This document shows positions 24,831-34,067 of a stretch of DNA of 64,000 nt, piece after piece. The stretch is from an uncultured Eggerthella sp. (lineage in GTDB: Bacteria > Actinomycetota > Coriobacteriia > Coriobacteriales > Eggerthellaceae): positions 62,001 to 126,000 of the forward strand of contig USDX01000003.1 of assembly GCA_900553605.1 (NCBI GenBank), given 5' to 3'. The translations under genes and the position numbers were made by a program. Below the pieces are notes generated by a model. That model was given only the letters and a program-made list of their open reading frames with translations, ran no database searches and was not told where the DNA came from. How positions within the stretch are numbered: position 1 is the first letter of the stretch; each line of letters starts with the position of its first letter.

Positions 24831-26507
24831 ATGTTCCAAGCTGTGGTCGATCCAGTCGCAGGCAATCTTGCCCTGTCGGCCTTGGTTGCCTGCATTCCAC
24901 TCGCGGCATTCTTCATTATGCTGGTGGGCGTAAAGGCAAAAGCGCACGTTTCCGCACTCGTTGCGCTGGTAGTTGCGCTGGTAGTTGCAATATTCGCCTT
25001 CGGCATGCCCGCCGACCTCGCAGCCCTTTCCGGCCTGCAGGGCGCCTGCTACGGTGCATTCCCCATCGTATTCATCATCATTATGGCCGTATGGTTCTAC
25101 GAGGTTACGGTTGTTTCCGGACGCTCTGAAGACCTGAAGAGCCTGTTCGATATCGTTGGCGGCGGCGACATCCGCATCCAGGCAGTCCTCGTTGCCTTCT
25201 GCTTCGGCGGTCTGCTCGAAGCACTTGCCGGCTTCGGCGCACCTATCGCCATCACCGCAACCATGATCCTCGCCCTGGGCGTCAAGCCCTCCAAGGCAGC
25301 TCTGGCAGTTCTCATCGCGAACACCGCTCCTGTTGCCTATGGCGCAGCCGGTACCCCCATCACCACCGCAGGCAACATGGTTGCTGGCGGCGATGCCTCT
25401 GTTGCCCTCGAATCGGCACAGCACGTTGCCGCTATCGTTGGCTACCAGGCACCGCTCTTCGCTCTCTTTGTTCCTTTGCTGGTTGTCCTGATCTTGGACG
25501 GCAAGAAAGGCCTGCGCGACTGCTGGATGCACGCTCTGGTTATCGGCGCTTCCTTCGCAATCACCCAGTGGTGGTGCTCCAACCACTTCGCCTACGAGCT
25601 TACCGACGTGGTAGCTTCCCTTGTTTCTCTTGGCATCAGCGTTATCTTCCTGCACTTCGTTAAGCCCAAGAATGTCAACGACGCTCGCGAGCGCTTCGGC
25701 ATGGAACCCATTGCTGAGGGCCAGGGCACCGAACTCGCTCCCGTACGCGCCTGGATGGCCCTGGTTCCCTACATCATCGTTGTAGTAGTATTCGCTATCT
25801 GCAAGCTGGGCATTCCTGCACTGCTCGCAAGCACCGACATCAAGATCCCCTTCCCCGGCCTCGCAGGCAACGTCCTGAATGCCGCAGGCAAGGATCCTGG
25901 CACCACTTACAACCTGAACCTGCTCTCTAACCCCGGCACCATGCTCCTTATCGCTGGCTTGATCACCACCATCGTATACGGCATCTTCAACGAGAAGGGC
26001 AAGTATCGCATCACCCTGGGCATGTCCGGCAAACAGCTCTGTCAGACCTTCTGGGCAATGCGCTTCTCTTCCTTGACCATCGTTATGGTTCTGGGTCTGG
26101 CTTACGTCATGAATTTCTCGGGCATGACCATTTCCATCGGTCAGTTCCTTGCCCACACTGGCTCCCTCTTCGCGCTGCTTTCCCCGGTGCTTGGCTGGGT
26201 TGGAACCGCGGTTACCGGCTCGGATACGTCCGCAAACGCCCTGTTCTCCAGCTTGCAGTATGAAGCTGCGCAGTCGAACGCTTCGCTTGCCCACGTTTCC
26301 CCCGATTTGTTCCTTGCCGCCAATACCATGGGTGGCGTTATCGGCAAGATGATCTCACCTCAGTCCTTGGCTATTGCCGCCGTTACCACCGGCGAGCACG
26401 AGTCGAGCCTGTTCAAGAAGGTTATCCCTTGGAGTATCGGCATGCTGGCAGTTCTCTGCGTACTGGTATTCGCAGAATCCAGCGTTCTCTCCTTTATCCT
26501 TCCGTAG
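24831..26507 (+). CDS. lctP: L-lactate permease
   Basis: A 558-residue polytopic protein with about 13-14 hydrophobic segments, of the LctP/GlcA family of proton-coupled lactate/glycolate carriers. Recognisable family segments are GGLLEALAGFGAPIAITATM near residue 125 and the C-terminal GSDTSANALFSSLQ. In an anaerobe it could import lactate as an electron donor or release it. No lactate dehydrogenase lies beside it. An AGAGAG stretch precedes the ATG. It ends at a strong terminator shared with the convergent gene. Confidence 0.93.
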   Translation: MFQAVVDPVAGNLALSALVACIPLAAFFIMLVGVKAKAHVSALVALVVALVVAIFAFGMPADLAALSGLQGACYGAFPIVFIIIMAVWFYEVTVVSGRSEDLKSLFDIVGGGDIRIQAVLVAFCFGGLLEALAGFGAPIAITATMILALGVKPSKAALAVLIANTAPVAYGAAGTPITTAGNMVAGGDASVALESAQHVAAIVGYQAPLFALFVPLLVVLILDGKKGLRDCWMHALVIGASFAITQWWCSNHFAYELTDVVASLVSLGISVIFLHFVKPKNVNDARERFGMEPIAEGQGTELAPVRAWMALVPYIIVVVVFAICKLGIPALLASTDIKIPFPGLAGNVLNAAGKDPGTTYNLNLLSNPGTMLLIAGLITTIVYGIFNEKGKYRITLGMSGKQLCQTFWAMRFSSLTIVMVLGLAYVMNFSGMTISIGQFLAHTGSLFALLSPVLGWVGTAVTGSDTSANALFSSLQYEAAQSNASLAHVSPDLFLAANTMGGVIGKMISPQSLAIAAVTTGEHESSLFKKVIPWSIGMLAVLCVLVFAESSVLSFILP

Positions 26508-26529
26508 CATTCGGATAAAGCTTGTTTCA

Positions 26530-26566
26530 AAGAAGGCTCAGTTCAATGAACTGAGCCTTCTTTTTT
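26530..26566 (+). terminator. Strong terminator of lctP
   Basis: Perfect 16-bp arms (AAGAAGGCTCAGTTCA at 26530-26545 and its complement at 26547-26562) with a single central base, followed by TTTT. The U tract overlaps the stop codon of the convergent gene. Confidence 0.9.
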
Positions 26567-27536
26567 AATTGTCGCTTAATACTCGTTTGCGCAGCTCAGC
26601 CTGCCTGACGACAAAGTCGTACTGCAAATCGTTGCGAAGGTGGCGCCCGTGGCATCGGGCTACCGCATTGGCAACTTCATCTAGCCTTTCGACATACCTG
26701 AAATCTCGATTGGTTATATGAAGCACCCTTGATCCAGAAGATCCCAAAGAAGTTTGTCGTTGATTCCGTTTTCGCTCATCAGCACCCCCTCTACCCGTTC
26801 GGTCTCCATACCTCAACAACACACCAGCATCAGGCCAAAGCAGATCAAAGGCAGCGCTCTTTCCCGATAGAAACAGCAACACATCGCTCGAAGTGGCAAA
26901 TTCATGCCGAATTTCCGGCTTCTCAAGGCCATACCCACCTAATTTCCGAGGAAAGACCATCAACATACTCAACTCTGTTTCTCTCGGCGAAGCGGAGCCG
27001 TCAAGCACATAACGAAGCGCCCATCGGGCTTTTTTGACACTCCGATTGCTGCCCTGCGATGCAACATGGGCCGTTAACCTCTCAACGGAAGTGAGCGCCT
27101 TCCTCCTGGAAAATCCGCGAGGCGTTCCTGCATAGTTGGGCTGAGACATGGGAAGCGAATACACCCCGCACAGCTCATAACCAAGCTTCACCAGCTCAAT
27201 CCCGGAAAGCTGCGCAGCCATCTCCAAAAACAGCACCTCAGGTGAAACAACGCAGAGGAAAGACTCATCCATGCTTTTATGCAGACGGATTGCGTTCATT
27301 TCACCGCCGAATACATGGCAATGACCATCTTTAATATTTCTACGGTTCCTTGGCTTGGGCACAACGCAATGAAGCGGTATATGGGAAGTGCGAATCGGCA
27401 AAGCACGATAGCGCTCGACATCATTACGCGTTGGAGCCGAAAGTGAGAGGAAAGGCACCTTTTCATAACCAGAAACGGGCATCATCGAAGAGCGATACAA
27501 TTCCAGCGCCGTTCTATGACTCAAAACCAAACTCAT
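26565..27536 (-). CDS. Uncharacterised protein with a degenerate nuclease-like C-terminus
   Basis: A 323-residue protein; the ATG at 27536 is chosen for the AAAAGGAG site just upstream. The N-terminal 150 residues contain two basic segments and no clear motif. The C-terminal region (FDLLWPD, then RYGDRTG, then ERKRNQRQTSLGSSGSRVLHIT) follows the layout of the DUF559/Vsr-like endonuclease fold, but the acidic and histidine catalytic positions expected after the WPD strand are Arg and Gly. It may therefore be an inactive or DNA-binding relative, perhaps of the AbiEi-linked proteins common in Coriobacteriia; this is a tentative reading. A purine-rich repetitive stretch lies upstream. Confidence 0.55.
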   Translation of the reverse strand: MSLVLSHRTALELYRSSMMPVSGYEKVPFLSLSAPTRNDVERYRALPIRTSHIPLHCVVPKPRNRRNIKDGHCHVFGGEMNAIRLHKSMDESFLCVVSPEVLFLEMAAQLSGIELVKLGYELCGVYSLPMSQPNYAGTPRGFSRRKALTSVERLTAHVASQGSNRSVKKARWALRYVLDGSASPRETELSMLMVFPRKLGGYGLEKPEIRHEFATSSDVLLFLSGKSAAFDLLWPDAGVLLRYGDRTGRGGADERKRNQRQTSLGSSGSRVLHITNRDFRYVERLDEVANAVARCHGRHLRNDLQYDFVVRQAELRKRVLSDN

Positions 27537-27965
27537 ATGCTGCTCCTTTTCGCGAAAACGCTTATAAGTCAACGATATTGAGCAGATGAGAAAGAGATGA
27601 GAAAGCGATGCGAAAAGCAAACGAAAGTAATGCGAAAATAAGCTTAATGTGCAAGCTGATTTAGTGGCTCGCTCTACCGCAGCAGAACTGGAGCCCCGCC
27701 CCTCGCCTGCGGAGACGTGACCAAGAAACCGCCGATAGCGTGCGAACAGACACGTTACCTCCCTCGCTTGCGGGGATGTAATGCGCGCCCACGTCTCAGG
27801 CTTCCTGCGTTCAGGCAGCAACCACAGATGCCCTCGGGTGTTTGCTGTTCACTAGGTTCCCGCACGCGAAGGCTAGCACAGCCTGTCGGCCACAGACAGA
27901 GCATGCAAATTGAGCACACGGGCACTGCCCCTAGCACCAAAGACAAACCAAAAAGAAAGGCAACC
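27537..27965. other. Gene-free interval with purine-rich repeats and a CRISPR-like repeat pair
   Basis: Near 27585-27650 short motifs such as GATGAGAAAG recur in loose tandem, probably in the promoter region of the minus-strand gene. Further on, two 30-bp units at 27693-27722 and 27754-27783 match at about 20 of 30 positions, share the palindromic core CCCTCGC-NN-GCGG, and are spaced exactly 61 bp, the period of a type I-E array. No third unit is seen at plus or minus 61. Plus-strand frames here belong to no convincing gene. Confidence 0.35.
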
Positions 27966-28757
27966 ATGGATCCTTTATTCGCCCAAGAACTCTGCGAGCT
28001 GAACAATCGCTTTTACCGCACATGGGCGAATTCATTTTCCGATACCCGCCACAACACCTGGCCAGGTTGGAATCGCTGCCTTGAGGAATCAGGGTTAGCC
28101 ATTCATCTGCACTCTCTTCAGGAGCAATTCCATTTACTTGATGTCGCCTGCGGAAATCTTCGCTTCGAAAAGCATTTGGCCCACCTTGCGCCAAATGCCG
28201 CCATCAAAGTCCAGGCACTTGACGCCTGCGATGAGCTTGCTCAAAACGGCGTTCAGCTTCCCGCGAACGTTTCCGTCTCGTTCACTCACTGTGATGTCAT
28301 GAAAGAGCTGCAATCAGGCACCTTAGCCGATGTGCTCCGATTCAATGCGCACGCGGATTTAAGCGTATCGTTCGGCTTTCTGCACCATATCCCCCTCCCG
28401 GAATGGCGTGCGACGTTCCTGCAGGCGTTGATAAGGGCAACTAAGCCAGGCGGTTTTGCCTTTGTTTCCCTTTGGCGTTTCCTGACCGACGAGGGGCTTG
28501 CCAGCAAGGCAAAAGTAAGCACTGCATCAGGCATTGCAGAGCTTGGATACGCCAAAGAGCAATTCGACGAAGGCGATTGCCTCTTGGGCTGGAAAAAAGA
28601 AACAGGAGCATACCGCTATTGCCATAGCTTTTCAGATGAAGAAATCGATGCCCTTGCAAGCGCCGTTACGAACGAAGGCCGTTTAAAGGCTCGCTTTCAG
28701 GCAGATGGACGCACAGGCGCCCTCAACGAATACTTGGTATTTCAAAGAACACGGTAG
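27966..28757 (+). CDS. Class I SAM-dependent methyltransferase (Trm9/ABH8-like)
   Basis: A 263-residue methyltransferase; the ATG has AAAGAAAGG upstream. The SAM-binding motif I is LLDVACGNLRFE near residue 58, followed by an acidic strand end (VQALDAC) and a motif IV-like SVSFGFLHHIPLPEW. The pattern WPGWNR before motif I and the overall layout recall the tRNA wobble-uridine methyltransferases Trm9/ABH8, but the target is not established. It stands alone and is convergent with the hydrogenase operon, sharing a terminator. Confidence 0.72.
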   Translation: MDPLFAQELCELNNRFYRTWANSFSDTRHNTWPGWNRCLEESGLAIHLHSLQEQFHLLDVACGNLRFEKHLAHLAPNAAIKVQALDACDELAQNGVQLPANVSVSFTHCDVMKELQSGTLADVLRFNAHADLSVSFGFLHHIPLPEWRATFLQALIRATKPGGFAFVSLWRFLTDEGLASKAKVSTASGIAELGYAKEQFDEGDCLLGWKKETGAYRYCHSFSDEEIDALASAVTNEGRLKARFQADGRTGALNEYLVFQRTR

Positions 28758-28837
28758 TTGATTCATCTCGGTTTCTTCCGCTCGGCCGATCCAACGCCAC
28801 CTCGGTTGCCTTCACCTGACAAAAAGTATGCAAAATG

Positions 28838-28870
28838 AAAAAAGAGCCCAGCCTTACGGCTGGGCTCTTA
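28838..28870. terminator. Terminator of the hydrogenase operon (bidirectional)
   Basis: AAGAGCCCAGCC (28842-28853) pairs with GGCTGGGCTCTT (28858-28869) around a 4-nt loop. The A run on the left is a U tract for the minus-strand hydrogenase transcript. Confidence 0.88.
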
Positions 28871-28899
28871 AATTAAGCGCTTCTACCTTGCGGTATTGC

Positions 28900-29592
28900 T
28901 TAGTGCTGGTCCACGGAATGATCCTCGCCAACGATAACGTGACGGTTGGGATCGTAAACCAGACCACCATGCTCCTTACCGAAGAACATGAGGTTTGCGT
29001 TAGCGGTACCCTCGATGAATACGAGGTAACCATGCAGCATGGTGAAGATGATGAATACGAACATCATGAAGTAGTGGATGATGCGCATAGACATCGCACC
29101 ACCAACAAAAGCGGTACCAGCTGCGAAGAAGGTCCACTCAGAGGTGGGGATCCACAGACAGAAACCTGTGTAGGCCATGATAAGGATCAGGATACCGATG
29201 GCAAAGTAGGAAATCTTCTGAGGAACACCGAGCTTTGCAGAAAGCGGATGATCCTTCTTCATGAAGAGGTAGTACTTGATCCAAGGAATAAGCTGATGCT
29301 TATTGTCGTCCTGGGGCATCCAGGTCTTGTAGTCGCGGATACGGTTACGCGTACCGCCCGTAGGAGCAGAGGTAACCAGGAATGCCAGCACATAGCGCAC
29401 GATGCAGTTGACAAGCAATACAATGCCACAGAATACGTGCAGACCACGAGCAACACCCGTAAGGGCTGCCCAGAACGGGAAGTGGATCAGGAAGCCAGAA
29501 AGGATAAGAAGAACCATGCAGCTAAGGTTGATCCAGTGGGTGATACGCATCGGCAGAGGATGCGCTTCACGGTAATGAGCCAAATGTGCCAT
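28900..29592 (-). CDS. hyaC: [NiFe] hydrogenase cytochrome b subunit
   Basis: A 230-residue membrane protein with four to five helices and several histidines in or near helices (for example in MRITHWINL, GLHVFCGIV, IIHYFMMF and LHGYLVF) that can ligate two haems b. It accepts electrons from the hydrogenase small subunit and passes them to quinone. The start codon directly follows the stop of the large-subunit gene. It is the last gene of the operon. HyaC-type subunits are typical of group 1 uptake hydrogenases. Confidence 0.9.
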   Translation of the reverse strand: MAHLAHYREAHPLPMRITHWINLSCMVLLILSGFLIHFPFWAALTGVARGLHVFCGIVLLVNCIVRYVLAFLVTSAPTGGTRNRIRDYKTWMPQDDNKHQLIPWIKYYLFMKKDHPLSAKLGVPQKISYFAIGILILIMAYTGFCLWIPTSEWTFFAAGTAFVGGAMSMRIIHYFMMFVFIIFTMLHGYLVFIEGTANANLMFFGKEHGGLVYDPNRHVIVGEDHSVDQH

Positions 29593-31281
29593 TTACTTCA
29601 CCCCCCAAGGGCTGGTAACGGTTTCAAAGTGCTTACCGGTGGAAGGCTCGGTCACATGCACTGCGCAAGCGGTGCAGGGGTCGAAGCTGTGTACCGTACG
29701 CAGAGCGTTGATAGGCATATCAACGTCAGCAACGGGGGTACCGATAAGAGCCTGCTCCATCGGGCCCTGTACGCCTTCAGCGTTGCGGGGAGCGATGTTC
29801 CAGGTGGTAGGAATAATGATCTGGTAATCGGTGATCTTGCCGTTGTTAACCTTTTCGGTGTGCAGCAGTGCGCCACGAGGTGCTTCCCAAAGGCCCGTGC
29901 CTTCGCCCGTGATGGTTTCGGGAGTGCGGAAGTACTCGGAGTCGCCGCCCTTAACAGCCTCGATGAGCTCGTCAACCCATTCAACCATGCATTCGGCGAT
30001 GTAAATGGGCTCGATGTTACGAGCAGCTACGCGACCAAGGGTGCTCTGCAGCTGAGGAATGGTAAGACCGAGGTCGGCGCACAGACCGTCAACAGCAGGC
30101 TTGATGAACTCGTTGCCACGCAGGTAAGCAGCCAGAACGCGGGAGAACGGACCAGCTTCCATGCACTTACCGTCGTAGGAAGGTGCCTTGGACCAGGAGT
30201 AGCGATCGTTGATATCGCCGATCTCGTGACCATTTTCCTCGCGCAGGGTACCAGCCTTGTAGTACTCAGTGAACTCAGGCTCGGTGATGCCTTCGCGGGG
30301 GTTGAGGTCGGAGTCGCCCACATACCAGGAATGACCGATGTATTCCTTGATAAGGTCAACGTCAACCTCGGAAAGATTAAGGTTCTCATCGATAACGCCA
30401 GAAGGCAGGTAGCGATCAGCCAGAGCGAAGCTCGGACGCTCGAAAACGCCCCAAGCAACATAGCGACCGCAGCCCTTACCGAAGGAAAGAGCTTCCTTGT
30501 AATAAGGAGCAATAGCCTTGGTGTCGGGAATGATAGTTGCCTTGATCCAGTCACGCAGCTCGTGAACGAGAGACCACAGATCGTCGAGCTTTTCTTCCGT
30601 GGGAACGAAAGAGGTACCGCCGGGAACGATGGTCATAACATGAGGCATCTTGCCGCCGAGAAGACCGCAAACCTCAGATGCCTTGGACTGCATGGTGAGA
30701 GCCTCGATGTAATGAGCGGTAGCGATAAGGTCGAGTTCGGCAGGAAGCTTAAACTCGGTATCGGACTGACCGTTCTTCCACCAGTTGCCGGAGAAGATGG
30801 ACAGCTGGCCATTTTCTGCGAACTTGGCGAGGCGCTCCTGAAGGGCCTTCAGGTCGGACTGGCAGGAAGTGCCTGCAGCCTCTACCAGGTCATAGGCGCT
30901 GCCTACGTTTGCCTTCAGAGCGTTCAGGGGGTTTACGTAGTCCAGAGCAGCCAAGGTGTAGAACCACAGGATATGGCTGTGCAGGAACTGCGCGCCCTCG
31001 ATGAGGTTACGGATGATACGGGCATTGTTGGAAATGGTGATGCCGTATGCCTTTTCAGCAGCAATGGTTGCAGCGTGGGAGTGGGATACGGGGCAAACAC
31101 CGCAGATGCGCTGCACGATGTGAGCAGCATCTTCAGGCGTGCGATCCTTAACTACGAGCTCCATGCCGCGGAAGCAGCCGCCGGAAACCCAAGCATCGGA
31201 AACAACACCGTTTTCAACCTCCATCTCTACGCGGAGATGACCCTCAATACGGGTTACGGGATCGATTACGGAACGTGCCAT
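29593..31281 (-). CDS. hyaB: [NiFe] hydrogenase large subunit
   Basis: A 562-residue catalytic subunit that oxidises H2 at a Ni-Fe(CN)2CO site. The N-terminal nickel ligands are in RICGVCPVSHSH (near residue 58) and the C-terminal pair in DPCTACAVH (near 535). About 20 residues follow the final His, the tail expected to be cut by the maturation protease at 15973-16491. Neither membrane segments nor a signal peptide is present; export would occur by hitchhiking on the TAT signal of the small subunit. It lies 3 bp after the small-subunit gene. Confidence 0.95.
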   Translation of the reverse strand: MARSVIDPVTRIEGHLRVEMEVENGVVSDAWVSGGCFRGMELVVKDRTPEDAAHIVQRICGVCPVSHSHAATIAAEKAYGITISNNARIIRNLIEGAQFLHSHILWFYTLAALDYVNPLNALKANVGSAYDLVEAAGTSCQSDLKALQERLAKFAENGQLSIFSGNWWKNGQSDTEFKLPAELDLIATAHYIEALTMQSKASEVCGLLGGKMPHVMTIVPGGTSFVPTEEKLDDLWSLVHELRDWIKATIIPDTKAIAPYYKEALSFGKGCGRYVAWGVFERPSFALADRYLPSGVIDENLNLSEVDVDLIKEYIGHSWYVGDSDLNPREGITEPEFTEYYKAGTLREENGHEIGDINDRYSWSKAPSYDGKCMEAGPFSRVLAAYLRGNEFIKPAVDGLCADLGLTIPQLQSTLGRVAARNIEPIYIAECMVEWVDELIEAVKGGDSEYFRTPETITGEGTGLWEAPRGALLHTEKVNNGKITDYQIIIPTTWNIAPRNAEGVQGPMEQALIGTPVADVDMPINALRTVHSFDPCTACAVHVTEPSTGKHFETVTSPWGVK

Positions 31282-31284
31282 AGG

Positions 31285-32502
31285 TTACTTGCCTCCCTTC
31301 AGAACTTCTTCGTCGTACTGGCCGATGGACTCGTTGGGATGCTTCTTATCCCATTCGCGGATAGGCTCGAAGTCTGCGCCACCGTCGGTGCGGCCCATCT
31401 TCTTCATGCCGAAGCCGTGGATAACGAGTGCGGCAGCCACAACGCCCGTGAGCGTCCAAGCAATTGCCTCAGGCTGAACAACCAAGCCGCCAATGCGCAG
31501 ATCGCGGAAGCGTGCGCGGAAGGGGGTGTTGGTTTCAACCCAGTTCTCACCGGGGTCGTTGGGGTTGGCCGTGCAGCAACCGATGCAGGGACCACCAGAT
31601 GCGACACACCAAGAACGACGATGGTTCCAACGAACAACACCGCAGTTAGCCTTGGTCTGAGGACCGCGGCAGCCCATGGGATACAGGCAGTAGCCCTTGG
31701 CTTCTTCTTCGGTGCCGAATGCGTAAACGAATTCGCCATTCTCGAAGTGACCACGACGCTCGCAGTTGTCGTGAATGGTCTGGTTGAAGATGACCTTGGG
31801 CTTGTTGTCAGCGGTGAGCTCAGGGAGCTTGCCAACAAGGATTGCGTCTACGAGAACAGCCTCGAGCCATTCAGGGTTAGCAGGGCAGCCGGGGATGTTG
31901 ATAACCGGGGTATCGATACCCTGCTTCTTCAGGTACTGCTGAACGCCCAGCGCACCAGCGGAATTGGGGTTTGCACCCATCCAGCCACCGTTTACTGCGC
32001 AAGAACCAAGAGCAACAACTGCATTTGCGTTCTCTGCAGCATGGACCAAGTGGTCGGTACCGGGCTCATTGGCAACACGCAGCGCCTCGCCGTTCCAACC
32101 TTCCAGAACTGCACCTTCGTAAATGAGGATGTAGTTTCCGGCCTCGATCGTCTGTGCCTTTGCTTCTTCCATGGACCAACCTGCAGCAGCGGAAAGGGTC
32201 TCACAATAGTTGAGGGAAACCATTTCCAACACTACGGTTGCGGGATCAGGGGCATCTACCTGTGCGAACGACTCCGTACAACCAGTGCAAGAAGCGCCCT
32301 CGATCCAGATTGCGGGATACAGGCCGCCAGATTCTGCGCCGATAACGGAATCCTCGATCGCGCGAGCGACGCGAGGTGCTGCCAGCTCAGACAAGCCTGC
32401 AGCCACGGCAAGAGAGCCACAGAGCTTCATGAAGCTACGACGAGAAACACCGCGTGCCTCGAGCTTGCTCAGAAACTCCGGACTAATAGCCTCTGTTACC
32501 AT
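31285..32502 (-). CDS. hyaA: [NiFe] hydrogenase small subunit with TAT signal
   Basis: A 405-residue Fe-S subunit. The twin-arginine motif SRRSFMKLC lies near residue 20, followed by a hydrophobic stretch and an AxA-type site (RVARA). Cysteines in the motif ASCTGCTES ligate the proximal cluster, and the later C-rich region (CERRGHF, YCLYPMGCRGP, CIGC) the medial and distal clusters. A C-terminal hydrophobic helix (about 355-378) anchors the enzyme to the outer face of the membrane. The ATG at 32502 is 7 nt after AAGGAGG. It is the first gene of the hydrogenase operon. Confidence 0.94.
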   Translation of the reverse strand: MVTEAISPEFLSKLEARGVSRRSFMKLCGSLAVAAGLSELAAPRVARAIEDSVIGAESGGLYPAIWIEGASCTGCTESFAQVDAPDPATVVLEMVSLNYCETLSAAAGWSMEEAKAQTIEAGNYILIYEGAVLEGWNGEALRVANEPGTDHLVHAAENANAVVALGSCAVNGGWMGANPNSAGALGVQQYLKKQGIDTPVINIPGCPANPEWLEAVLVDAILVGKLPELTADNKPKVIFNQTIHDNCERRGHFENGEFVYAFGTEEEAKGYCLYPMGCRGPQTKANCGVVRWNHRRSWCVASGGPCIGCCTANPNDPGENWVETNTPFRARFRDLRIGGLVVQPEAIAWTLTGVVAAALVIHGFGMKKMGRTDGGADFEPIREWDKKHPNESIGQYDEEVLKGGK

Positions 32503-33202
32503 GTGCACACCTCCTTAAGGGTGTCTTTGTCCTACAAAACTTCTGATGCATATTCTCGTTGATTTGTTCCCAAAAAAGACTGGTTAATTGCCGAATATCG
32601 AGTAATTCCCGCCAATGGTCAGAAAATGTTACTGCCCTATTTTCGAGTAACACATTATTTCTCCACTTTTCAGCGATTAAAAATGATTCCTTGGCCGTTT
32701 TAGGTCATTTCGACTATTTTGACCGTTCTATTCTTTAAATAATGCGAGTTTGGACTGAATTAATGCTCGGCAATCAACAATAGTTCTTCAAATAATGGAC
32801 ATATTTTGCTGTTCGTCCTATCCGTTTTTTGGATAGATGTTTTTCTTTAATACCCATAATTTGTTTTTTGTCCATCGGCATTTTGGCGAAAATCCCGCCT
32901 TATAGCCGCGCTGGTGCATCCCCCTTCAGAACTGGAAGTTCTCGGCAACAATGCCTTGCTTTTGCACAGACAACATGTTTGCCTACGCCTGGACTGAGGC
33001 AACGATTTCAATACCTCTCTACCGGTCGCAACGGGTAATCGAGCCCGCCATCGGTAACAACACCCCACGCAGACTGCCAGAACAGCACCACCGCCCTGTT
33101 AAGGCGACATTAAATCCAAAGGCTAGAAGCACGAGCATCACAGCGTTTTCTTAATAAAGCGTTATCATAGGCAAATTATCGTTATCCCAGAAAGGACGCT
33201 CT
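32503..33202. other. 700-bp AT-rich region upstream of the hydrogenase operon and pheA
   Basis: No convincing gene lies here. From about 32570 to 32880 base composition is much more AT-rich than the surroundings. Direct repeats are visible: TCGAGTAA at 32598 and 32643, and TTCTTTAAATAATG / TTCTTCAAATAATG at 32731 and 32784. Such paired sites suggest binding of a regulator of the hydrogenase operon. The pheA ribosome site AGAAAGGA lies just before 33203. Confidence 0.5.
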
Positions 33203-34048
33203 ATGAGCAACGCAACCATCGCCTACCTCGGACCGCAAGGAACCTACTCCGACGAGGCTGCCCGTCTTTTTGCAAAGAAGATGGGCTGCGAAAACCCCGA
33301 ATTCGTGGAGTGTCCTTCCTTTAACGAAGTCCATGAAGCGGTTGATCGCGGTCGTTGCGAATTCGGAGTTATGCCGATCGAAAACTCACTTGAAGGCGTG
33401 GTTACCGCCACGCTCGACACCTTGGCATTCAAGGGCGGCGTGAGCATCATGGGTTCGACCGTGCTTAACATCCACCACTGCCTCATGGTGAACCCGGAAT
33501 CCTCCCTTGATGAGATAACCACTATCGCCAGCCACCCGCAAGCGTTAGCGCAATGCCGTCGCTGGCTCGATGCCCATTTCCCCTCCGTGCCGCGCTTGGC
33601 CGTTTCGTCCACCGCAGAAGGTGCGCGCAAGGCAGCTCAAGACAAAACGGTGGCGGGAATTTCCAGCAAATTTGCAGGACAGTTGTTCGACTGCACCATT
33701 GCCGAAGAAGGCATTGAAGATCATTACGGCAACCAGACGCGCTTCGTGCTCATTGCCCGCCAAGGCCACGAACCGGTACTCGAGAGCGACAACATGAAAA
33801 CCACACTGGCTCTTTCGCTGAACGCCGATAAGCCTGGTTCCCTGCTGATGATCCTCTCCGAGCTGAACTACGCCAACGTAAACTTGACCATGATCCAGAG
33901 CCGTCCTACCAAACAAGGACTGGGAGACTACCTCTTCTTCATCGACATCGAAGGCACACCGGCCAATCCCGCCATCAAAACCGCACTCGATTGCCTCCGC
34001 CTGAAGCTCCGCGAAGTTAAAGTGCTTGGATCCTATCCCGCCGAGTAA
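33203..34048 (+). CDS. pheA: Prephenate dehydratase
   Basis: A 281-residue monofunctional enzyme that converts prephenate to phenylpyruvate for phenylalanine synthesis. Residues 1-185 form the catalytic domain (IAYLGPQGTYSDEAA at the start, GVMPIENSLEGVV, and NQTRFVLIAR with the conserved TRF). Residues ~195-275 are an ACT domain (SLNADKPGSLL then ESRP-like QSRPTK), the usual site of feedback control by phenylalanine. No chorismate mutase domain is fused. It is monocistronic and followed by a large hairpin. Confidence 0.95.
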   Translation: MSNATIAYLGPQGTYSDEAARLFAKKMGCENPEFVECPSFNEVHEAVDRGRCEFGVMPIENSLEGVVTATLDTLAFKGGVSIMGSTVLNIHHCLMVNPESSLDEITTIASHPQALAQCRRWLDAHFPSVPRLAVSSTAEGARKAAQDKTVAGISSKFAGQLFDCTIAEEGIEDHYGNQTRFVLIARQGHEPVLESDNMKTTLALSLNADKPGSLLMILSELNYANVNLTMIQSRPTKQGLGDYLFFIDIEGTPANPAIKTALDCLRLKLREVKVLGSYPAE

Positions 34049-34067
34049 ACCCACCCTATCGCAATCA

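Noticed and set aside
24810..26294. A 494-codon minus-strand frame
   Set aside because: It is antisense to lctP and has the biased composition of a mirror frame; there is no ribosome site.
27717..27965. An 83-codon extension of the methyltransferase frame
   Set aside because: The ribosome site AAAGAAAGG and the family N-terminus point to the ATG at 27966; the extension crosses the CRISPR-like units.
28828..32562. An uninterrupted plus-strand frame of 1244 codons
   Set aside because: It lies antisense to the whole hydrogenase operon, whose three genes have unmistakable motifs, and its translation matches nothing. Strong codon bias in the real genes removes stops from this frame.
32829..33154. 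Short open frames before pheA
   Set aside because: No ribosome site, no recognisable protein, and located in a low-GC regulatory region.
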